A model generated the notes under the pieces. The model did no database searches. It saw only the letters and a list, made by a program, of their open reading frames with translations, and had not been told where the DNA came from. DNA of 64,000 bases from Streptomyces sp. ATexAB-D23 (GTDB lineage Bacteria > Actinomycetota > Actinomycetes > Streptomycetales > Streptomycetaceae): assembly GCF_000373645.1 (NCBI RefSeq), contig NZ_KB892035.1:124001-188000 (forward strand), read 5' to 3'. Both the position numbers and the translations under genes were made by a program. Below, in pieces: positions 58,901 to 64,000 of this stretch. Each line of letters starts with the position of its first letter. The first letter of the stretch is position 1.

Positions 58901-59742
58901 GAGCCGCCGACGGTGGAGAGGGTGTGGGTGCCGTGGCCCTGGCGGTCGTCGGTGGTGTCGGAGTCGGTGAAGTTCTCCGACTCGGTGATCCGGCCTTCGA
59001 GGTCGGGGTGGGCGGCGTCGGCTCCGGTGTCCAGGACGGCGACCTTGGTGCCCTTGCCGTCGTAGCCCGCGGCCCAGGCGAGGTCGGCGCCGATCTGCTT
59101 GGTGGAACGGTCGAGACTGGCCTCGACCTTGCGGTCGAGCCATAGCTTCTTGAGCCCGGCCCCGGACCGGGACCTGCCGGGACGGGTGACGTCCGCCCAG
59201 AATCCGGCGGCCTGCCCCTTGTCCGCCTTGAGCGCGACGCCGTCGATGGAGGGAAGAGCCAGTCCGCGCACGGCGCCGCGCGGGGTGGCGGGCACGCCGC
59301 GGGTGGTGTCCCCGGCGTACGTGGCGATCACGGGCACGGAGTCCGTGCGGGCGTCGTCGTAGCCCTGCCGGATCAGCCCGGTGACGTTGAACAGTTCCTC
59401 GTCGACAGTGCCCTCGGCGAGGGCCTTCGCCGCGCCGTCCGGGTAGACGTAGAGGTCCCCGCCGGAGCGGCGGGTCTGCACGAGGGGGACGGTGCCGTCC
59501 TCGCGGGGCTGGGCGGTGGCCGAGGCGTTCCCCGAACGGTCGGTGCTCACCAGGATCTTGTCGCCGGTGACCAGGGTGACCGTGACCGGCGCACTGTCCC
59601 GGGCCCCGGCGGCCACGCTGCCGACCAGTGGTCTCTTCTCGGCCGTGTCGCCCTGTGGCGCCGCTACGGACGGTGCGATCACCGTGACGGCGAGGGTCGC
59701 GGCGGTGGCCGCTCCCAGTGCCGTACGCGATATCGGACGCAT
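55972..59742 (-). CDS. large secreted S8 family serine protease (subtilase), second copy
   Basis: A 1256-residue exported protease. A signal peptide (about 1-28, ending SVAAPQ) and propeptide precede the subtilisin domain. Catalytic residues: Asp238 in VAVLDTGAD, His270 in GHGTHTLS, Asn367 in AAGN and Ser442 in SGTSMATPHVAG. A PA-like insert (about 810-920) and beta-rich C-terminal modules follow. ATG 59742 has GGGGAGAG directly upstream; the longer frame upstream overlaps the divergent regulator gene and is not real. It is a paralogue of the subtilase at 20663-24415 by length and order of motifs. Confidence 0.93.
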   Translation of the reverse strand: MRPISRTALGAATAATLAVTVIAPSVAAPQGDTAEKRPLVGSVAAGARDSAPVTVTLVTGDKILVSTDRSGNASATAQPREDGTVPLVQTRRSGGDLYVYPDGAAKALAEGTVDEELFNVTGLIRQGYDDARTDSVPVIATYAGDTTRGVPATPRGAVRGLALPSIDGVALKADKGQAAGFWADVTRPGRSRSGAGLKKLWLDRKVEASLDRSTKQIGADLAWAAGYDGKGTKVAVLDTGADAAHPDLEGRITESENFTDSDTTDDRQGHGTHTLSTVGGSGAASGGKNKGVAPGADLLVGKVLNDSGSGDSSWIIAGMQWAVDQKADVVSMSLGSQTPTDCTDPMSLAAEELGKNKDTLFVVAAGNLGPALNTVSSPGCAPGVLTVGAVDRDDSTASFSSRGPAIGAHTLKPEIAAPGVAISAAAAGGRGVYAYRSLSGTSMATPHVAGAAAIVKQRHPDWTAQQVKAALVSSAKSDVPGDVRETGGGRLDVKAAIDTGVTGAPAVQGGTFNWPQDKSDRTTVRLPYTNTGDKPVKLSLKVRDVTGNNGSSVGSSVAALGTKKVSVPAGGTVHVPLKIDPTARLKAAQYGDVTGRVLATAPGGVKVSTPFSLYVQPETVTLRVKLVDANGEPATASSSLDVIGTDTSTGTRRFNNGSTDQVYELRPGAYFVSGFVVSADPEDATGTLAKSVGYLARPQLNLTKDTTLVLDARKAHSIKPKTQDRATESRGTTLAFGRGWGGSRLHSGSISGGRTIQDYLVDIQGRVTDGTFAFDSMWRAYAPQIEKLAVDGGATLHPVTASTGSDNLDGTGRAQIVDAGTGAPAELAAAGVTGKIALVRVPDGTATVLTQARDAKAAGATALVVHRPAAGAWLPTVGYGASPLPTLGLRADEAAGLITRLASGPVTLAWKATAVSPFVYNLAFPETGTVTSDRTYKVEDSELGKVNATYESMGVPSDYTDTLLFSKAYGGTYTLGGVDTVRTPGTRTEYYSTGDAWQHSISSSFPWGEAMMDKYRTYKAGSQRSESWYRGIVAPSAPRDNSGAAELAAERQDNLIGVAPDFWGDSEHNGLQGSFGDLGDMSLSSGGKVIGTSPYASGVFTVPAGDAAYELTLGTLKSGRPAAVWKRSTRTGTVWKFRSHRDENVYSQGIPLLFPGYDLPSDGLKTLPAKDGQKIGLSVTGHAGYTPGAVTSAKVAYSYDGGTTWTDATTARRDGNWTATVNHAGAAGKPVTLRTELTDAHGNSVVQTVTDAYAVR

Positions 59743-59952
59743 CGCTCTCCCCAAGTGGAACCGGAACAGACCGGAGCAAAAGCCGCTGTTCCGTAGCTTG
59801 TTGGTGCTGCGGTGGCGCCACATTGGCAGAGTGCCGGGCAGTACAGGGATGATGTTTCGCGGCGGGATTGCGCCGTGGCCGTTTTCCGCCACGGCCGGTC
59901 GGTCGCACAACCGTGCACGCCGGGGAATCACTGCGTCCGGGAGGGGTCGGGG
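59743..59952. promoter_or_regulatory. divergent spacer between subtilase and HTH regulator
   Basis: A 210-bp region with the 10-bp palindrome GTGGCGCCAC at 59812-59821 and no gene. The palindrome lies about 70 bp upstream of the protease start and is a possible binding site for the divergent regulator. I could not assign a convincing promoter. Confidence 0.4.
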
Positions 59953-60954
59953 ATGCTGGGAGCCATAGGTCTCGACGAGAGGCAGGAGTCGGCCTACCGC
60001 GCGCTCGTGGCGCTGGGGGCGGCCGAGGTCTCCGATCTCTCGCACCGGCTGGCGCTGCCCGAACGGGAGACGGAACGGGCGCTGCGCCGGCTGGAGCAGC
60101 ACGGCCTGGCCGCCCAGTCGTCCGCCCGCACGGGCCGGTGGGTCGCGGCGCCCCCGGGGGTCGCCCTGGGCGCGCTGCTCACCCAGCAGCGCCACCAGCT
60201 GGAGCAGGCCGAGCTGGCGGCGGTGCTGCTGGCCGAGGAGTACCGGGCGGACGCCGCCGAACCGGCCGTCCACGACCTGGTCGAGGTGGTCACCGGGGCG
60301 AGCGCGGTGGCCCACCGGTTCCACCAGCTCCAGCTGGGGGCGACGAGCGAGGTGCGCGCCCTGGTCACCGGCAAGCCGATCGCGGTCAGCGGTCTCGACA
60401 ACGAGTCGGAGGAACAGGCGGCCACGCGCGGGGTGACGTTCCGGGTGGTGGTCGAGCGCGAGGTGCTGGGCCTGGAGTCCGGAATCCTGGAACTGTCGGC
60501 GGCGCTCAGCCGCGACGAGCAGTGCCGGGTCGTCGACCGGGTCCCGACCAAGCTGGTGATCGCCGACGGGGCACTGGCCATGGTGCCGCTGACCGGCCGG
60601 GGCGCGGAGCCCGCGGCGCTGGTCGTGCACGGCTCGGGACTGCTGGAGTCGCTGGCGGCGCTGTTCGAAGCGGTGTGGCGCGAGGCGATGCCGTTGCGGC
60701 TCGGGGAGAGCGGCGCGGTGCTGGCGCAGCCGGGCGGCCCGGACCCGACGGACCTGGAGATCCTGTCCCTGCTGCTGGCCGGCCTGACCGACGCGAGCGT
60801 CGCCAAACAGCTGGACCTCGGTCTGCGGACCGTGCAGCGCCGGGTCAAGGGCCTGATGGAGCTCACCGGCGTCTCGACCCGCCTCCAGCTCGGCTGGCAT
60901 GCCTACGAGCGGGGCTGGGTCGCCCGCGAACCCCGCCGGCGCCCACTGACGTAA
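59953..60954 (+). CDS. TrmB/LuxR-type HTH transcriptional regulator
   Basis: A 333-residue regulator with DNA-binding features at both ends. The N-terminal region (LDERQESAYRALVALGAAEVSDLSH, with LALPERETERALRRLEQHGL) is TrmB-like. The C-terminal LuxR-type helix-turn-helix is LLLAGLTDASVAKQLDLGLRTVQRRVKGLMEL. The middle (about 80-260) resembles a phospholipase-D-like sensor region as in related Streptomyces proteins, with HRFHQLQLG and GKPIAVSGLDN. ATG 59953 has GAGGGG upstream. It is divergent from the second subtilase and probably controls it. Confidence 0.82.
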   Translation: MLGAIGLDERQESAYRALVALGAAEVSDLSHRLALPERETERALRRLEQHGLAAQSSARTGRWVAAPPGVALGALLTQQRHQLEQAELAAVLLAEEYRADAAEPAVHDLVEVVTGASAVAHRFHQLQLGATSEVRALVTGKPIAVSGLDNESEEQAATRGVTFRVVVEREVLGLESGILELSAALSRDEQCRVVDRVPTKLVIADGALAMVPLTGRGAEPAALVVHGSGLLESLAALFEAVWREAMPLRLGESGAVLAQPGGPDPTDLEILSLLLAGLTDASVAKQLDLGLRTVQRRVKGLMELTGVSTRLQLGWHAYERGWVAREPRRRPLT

Positions 60955-61034
60955 CAGCCTCTGAGCTGCGCCGACGGCCGCGAGGGCGGCTGCGCGGACG
61001 GGCGGGACCGGCCGGTCTCCGGCAGGCTGGTCAA

Positions 61035-61517
61035 ATGGGTGTGTGGCAGCTCGTCGTCGTCGCACTGGTCATGCTGCTCGGCCTGATCGGTGTGCTGGTG
61101 CCGGGCGTGCCCGGACAGGCCATCGTCTGGGCCGCCGTCCTGTGGTGGGCGCTCACCGACATGACGCCGCTCGCCTGGGGCGTCCTGATCGGGGCGACGG
61201 CGCTCCTCCTGCTCAACCAGGCGCTCAAGGCCCTCCTGCCGCCGCGCAGGCCCGGCGAGTCGGGGGCACCGCGCCGGACGCTGCTGCTGGGCGGCCTCGG
61301 CGCGATCACCGGCTTCTTCCTCGTCCCGGTCGTCGGCGCGGTCATCGGCTACGTCGGCGTGATCTACGGGGCGGAGCGGCTGCGCCTCGGCAGCCGGGGA
61401 GCGGGGTGGGCGTCGGTCCGCTCGGTGATGCGGGCGACCGGCTACTCGGTGCTGGTCGAGCTCTTCGCGTGCCTGCTGGTGACGGGCGCGTGGCTGGGCG
61501 CTGTGGTCTGGGGCTGA
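61035..61517 (+). CDS. DUF456 family small membrane protein
   Basis: A 160-residue protein with four or five membrane helices: LVVVALVMLLGLIGVLVPGVPG, LAWGVLIGATALLLLNQA, LGGLGAITGFFLVPVVGAVIGYVG and YSVLVELFACLLVTGAWLGAVV. The pattern VPGVPGQAIVWAAVL fits DUF456. The function of the family is unknown. CAGGCT lies six bases before the ATG, and no strong ribosome site is present, so the mRNA may be leaderless. Its 3' end overlaps the convergent Ada/AlkA-like gene by 76 bp. Confidence 0.82.
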   Translation: MGVWQLVVVALVMLLGLIGVLVPGVPGQAIVWAAVLWWALTDMTPLAWGVLIGATALLLLNQALKALLPPRRPGESGAPRRTLLLGGLGAITGFFLVPVVGAVIGYVGVIYGAERLRLGSRGAGWASVRSVMRATGYSVLVELFACLLVTGAWLGAVVWG

Positions 61518-62875
61518 CCCCTCCCCCGCCGCGCCCTGCGTACGCCGTACGAACGCCACGGCCGCCAGCGGTGCGCGCCGGGTGTGGCGTACGGGTCGAC
61601 GTCGGGGTCGCCGAGGCCACGCATCCGGATCAGCGCGGCCTCGGCCGGGCCGATGCCGGGCAGCCGCAGGAGTGCCTGTTCGGCCTCGTCCCGGTCGGCG
61701 CCCGCGTCGAGACGTACGCCGCCGTCGGCGAGCGCCGCCGCGAGCGCGCGCAGCTCCCGGCCGACGTCCGCGCCGGCGAGCGCGCCGGGCTCGGGGAAGA
61801 CATGGGTCAGCCCGCCGCACGGCACGTCCAGGGCCTTGCCGTACGCGGCGGCCAGCTCCCCGGCTGCCGCCTCGCCCACCAGGACCCGTACGGCGAACTC
61901 CTCCGCGTCCGCGGCCCCCGGCGAGCGCACTCCGGGCCGGGCCGCGACGTCCGGTGCGAGCCGCGCATCTGTGGCCAGCAGCTCGTCCACGGCGTACGGG
62001 TCGGCGTCCAGGTCGAAGAGGCGGCGCAGCCGCTGCACCGCCGTGGTCAGGTCGCGCAGGTCGGTGAGGTGGATGCGGGCGTCCAGCCAGTTCCCGGCGG
62101 ACCGCTCGTCCACGGAGGCGACGGCGCTGCCGTACGGGAGGCGCAGCGTGCGCCGGTAGGTGCGGGCCCCGGGCTCTCCGCAGACCTCCTCGACGCGGGC
62201 GACGGTACCGGCGGCGAGCAGGTCGAAGACGTCGCCGGCCGCGTACGGGCCGCGGTGGGCGAGGCGGAGCGGGATGCCGGCCGTGCGGGCCTCCCGGGCG
62301 GCCGCGCCGAGCCCGGTCCCGGCCTCGGTGCGCAGGGCGCTCGGGGTACGGGCGTAGATCTGCCGGACGGTGTCGTTGAACTGCCTGAGGCTTCCGAAAC
62401 CGGCCGCGAAGGCGATCTCGGTGACGGGCAGCGCGGTGGTCTGGAGCAGGACCCGGGCGGTGTGCGCGCGCTGCGCGCGGGCCAGGGCCACGGGCCCCGC
62501 GCCGAGTTCGGCGTTGAGCTGGCGCTGCACCTGGCGGGAGCTGTAGCCGAGCCGGTGGGCGAGGCCGGGGACGCCTTCCCGGTCCACCACACCGTCACCG
62601 ATCATGCGCATGGCGCGCCCGACCACATCGGCCCGTACGTTCCACTCGGCGGAGCCGGGGACGGCGTCCGGGCGGCAGCGGCGGCACGCCCGGAAGCCGT
62701 TGCCCTGGGCGGCCGCCGCTGTCGGGTAGAAGCGGATGTTCTTCCGCTTGGGCGTGACGGCGGGGCAGCTCGGCCGGCAGTAGATGCCGGTCGTCTCGAC
62801 GGCGAAGAAGAACTCGCCGTCGAAACGCGCGTCGCGGCTGCTCACCGCCTCGTACCTGGTCTCTTCGTCCATCAC
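61442..62875 (-). CDS. Ada/AlkA-type DNA repair protein with altered glycosylase C-terminus
   Basis: A 477-residue fusion. The N-terminal Ada zinc domain has the four Cys in GIYCRPSC and ACRRCRP. An AraC-type HTH follows (GVPGLAHRLGYSSRQVQRQLNAELG, and VTEIAFAAGFGSLRQFNDTVRQIY). Residues about 190-440 are AlkA-like, with LPGIGPAEAALIRMRGLGDPD. In active relatives the helix-hairpin-helix reads GIGPWTA and is followed by a catalytic Asp in a LPTDLGV-type segment. Here the Trp is absent, and DPDVDPYATPGAHRWRPWRSYG joins distant parts, so about 20-30 residues including the Asp region seem deleted. The last 35 residues are off-family and overlap the convergent gene. It may sense methyl damage but not excise bases. 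Confidence 0.82.
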   Translation of the reverse strand: MMDEETRYEAVSSRDARFDGEFFFAVETTGIYCRPSCPAVTPKRKNIRFYPTAAAAQGNGFRACRRCRPDAVPGSAEWNVRADVVGRAMRMIGDGVVDREGVPGLAHRLGYSSRQVQRQLNAELGAGPVALARAQRAHTARVLLQTTALPVTEIAFAAGFGSLRQFNDTVRQIYARTPSALRTEAGTGLGAAAREARTAGIPLRLAHRGPYAAGDVFDLLAAGTVARVEEVCGEPGARTYRRTLRLPYGSAVASVDERSAGNWLDARIHLTDLRDLTTAVQRLRRLFDLDADPYAVDELLATDARLAPDVAARPGVRSPGAADAEEFAVRVLVGEAAAGELAAAYGKALDVPCGGLTHVFPEPGALAGADVGRELRALAAALADGGVRLDAGADRDEAEQALLRLPGIGPAEAALIRMRGLGDPDVDPYATPGAHRWRPWRSYGVRRARRGRGQPQTTAPSHAPVTSRHAKSSTSTE

Positions 62876-62954
62876 ACCGTCCAGTGTGCGCCCGCCGGGA
62901 CGTGCTCACTCGCGGTTTTCGGACGTCGACCAGGTCGCCGCGGACACGGCCCGG

Positions 62955-64000
62955 CTACCGGATCCGGCCGCGCTTGGCCTCCATCGCGGCCCGGCCCTCG
63001 GCCCCCTTGCGCTTCCAGTCCCGCCGCATCTCGGCCCGGACGCGGGCATCGGTCTTGGCGACGATGCGCTGGTTCTCGCGCAGCAGCTTGCGGTAGCTGT
63101 CGAAGCGACGCTCGGGCAGTGTGCCGTCCTCGATCGCGGCCAGTACCGCGCATCCGGGCTCCGCCTCGTGGGCGCAGTCGTGGAACCGGCAGTCCTCGGC
63201 CAGCTCCTCAATCTCGGAGAAGACCTGCCCGACCCCGACGCCCGCGTCCCACAGGCCGACCCCGCGCAGGCCGGGGGTGTCGATCAGGACCCCGCCCGAC
63301 GGCAGGACGAGCAGGTTGCGGGTCGTGGTGGTGTGCCGGCCCTTGCCGTCGACGTCCCGGGCGGCCCGCACCTCCATCACGTCCCTGCCGAGCAGCGTGT
63401 TGGCGAGGGTGGACTTGCCCGCGCCGGAGGCTCCCAGGAGCACGCTCGTACCGCCGGAGACGATCGCCGAGAACACGTCGACGCCCTCCCCGGTGGCGGA
63501 GCTGACCGGCAGCACCTGCACCCCGGGAGCGATGTGCTCGATGTCCTGGACGAGGTGGGAGAGGGTGACCGCGTCCGGGACCAGGTCGGCCTTGGTCAGG
63601 ACGACGAGCGGTTCGGCGTACCGTTCCCCGGCCCCGGTGGCGTCGCCGAGCAGCGCGTCGCCGCCGGCGCTAGACATGGCCAGGGCGAGGAAGCGCTCGA
63701 CCCGGCCCAGGTCCAGCTCCACGGCCAGCGAGACGCAGATCGCGATGTGATCGATGTTGGTGGCCAGCACCTGGCCCTCGGAACGCTTGGACGAGGTGGA
63801 GCGGACGAAGGCGGTGCGCCGCGGCAGCAGCGTACGGACGAACCGCGGGTCGCCGGCGGCGTCCACGGCGGCCCAGTCACCGGTGCAGATGATCCGCATC
63901 GGGTCACGGGGCACGACGAACGCGGTGTCCGCCCAGACCGTGCCCTGCGGGGTGACGATGTCGCACCGGCCCCGGTCCACCCGCACCACACGGCCGGGCA
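62955..64000 (-). CDS. rsgA: ribosome small subunit-dependent GTPase RsgA, partial
   Basis: The 5' end lies beyond the right edge; the frame is open through 64000. RsgA is a circularly permuted GTPase that checks late maturation of the 30S subunit. The OB-fold part (VVRVDRGRCDIVTPQG) is followed by the permuted motifs VLTKADLVPDAV (G4), LPVSSATGEG, LLGASGAGKSTLANTLLG (P-loop) and LIDTPGLRGVGLW (G3). The C-terminal zinc site is CRFHDCAHEAEPGC. It lies 79 bp upstream of the Ada/AlkA-like gene on the same strand and may be cotranscribed with it. Confidence 0.93.
   Translation of the reverse strand, partial: PGRVVRVDRGRCDIVTPQGTVWADTAFVVPRDPMRIICTGDWAAVDAAGDPRFVRTLLPRRTAFVRSTSSKRSEGQVLATNIDHIAICVSLAVELDLGRVERFLALAMSSAGGDALLGDATGAGERYAEPLVVLTKADLVPDAVTLSHLVQDIEHIAPGVQVLPVSSATGEGVDVFSAIVSGGTSVLLGASGAGKSTLANTLLGRDVMEVRAARDVDGKGRHTTTTRNLLVLPSGGVLIDTPGLRGVGLWDAGVGVGQVFSEIEELAEDCRFHDCAHEAEPGCAVLAAIEDGTLPERRFDSYRKLLRENQRIVAKTDARVRAEMRRDWKRKGAEGRAAMEAKRGRIR

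Noticed and set aside
54682..59145. Very long plus-strand open frame opposite the PP2C-like and subtilase genes
   Set aside because: High GC removes stop codons from the antisense frame. The translation is Gly/Arg/Val-rich with no domain, and the opposite strand carries clear family motifs.
59743..61065. Extension of the second subtilase frame upstream to 61065
   Set aside because: It overlaps the regulator and DUF456 genes, while ATG 59742 has GGGGAGAG and a classic signal peptide directly after it.

Overview
The window is a stretch of actinobacterial chromosome, almost certainly from a Streptomyces species. It is very GC-rich with strong third-position G/C bias and frequent GTG/TTG starts. 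It holds secreted proteases, a collagenase, an RNase Sa/barstar pair, a PucR-linked xanthine dehydrogenase and a DmdR/IdeR-type iron box. No rRNA, tRNA, CRISPR array, insertion sequence or phage gene was found. Both ends cut genes: an ABC permease at the left and RsgA at the right.

Layout. 1-2206: sulfonate-type ABC uptake genes plus a flavin reductase, preceded by an unannotated Cys-rich leader peptide. 2265-6315: a ROK regulator and a secreted lamin-tail/EEP nuclease. 6334-8760: a three-gene ACP / ketosynthase / alpha-beta hydrolase operon. 9105-15938: a secreted amidase, a haloperoxidase-like hydrolase, an amidohydrolase with a divergent MarR regulator, a nucleotidyltransferase, and an MFS exporter behind a six-codon leader peptide and two hairpins. 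15965-20412: urease operon ureABCFGD. 20663-24415: a large secreted subtilase. 24524-33299: purine oxidation genes (three-subunit xanthine dehydrogenase, purine permease, XdhC) with a divergent PucR regulator. 33480-41768: regulators and signalling proteins, an FhuF-like gene under an iron box, a cysteine-synthase-like PLP enzyme, a Ser/Thr kinase and a TetR regulator with three TTCCGGAA boxes. 41921-42785: RNase Sa-type nuclease and its barstar-like inhibitor. 42802-51739: collagenase, GntR regulator and hydroxyproline catabolic genes. 51880-64000: FG-GAP remnant, PoxB-like enzyme, degenerate PP2C-like protein, second large subtilase with a divergent HTH regulator, DUF456 membrane protein, Ada/AlkA-like protein and RsgA.

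The most interesting unit is the collagen/hydroxyproline block. A secreted M9 collagenase lies beside a 4-hydroxyproline epimerase, a Fe-S/FAD D-hydroxyproline dehydrogenase set, a DapA-family deaminase and a GntR (FCD) regulator. The palindrome ATGTCACAT, or a one-mismatch copy, occurs upstream of each of the four transcription units in the block. In one case it overlaps the -10 of a well-formed, apparently leaderless promoter. This suggests one regulon linking extracellular collagen breakdown to intracellular hydroxyproline use. The final alpha-ketoglutarate semialdehyde dehydrogenase is not in the window. A second metabolic theme is purine nitrogen: purine import, xanthine oxidation and, some distance away, urease.
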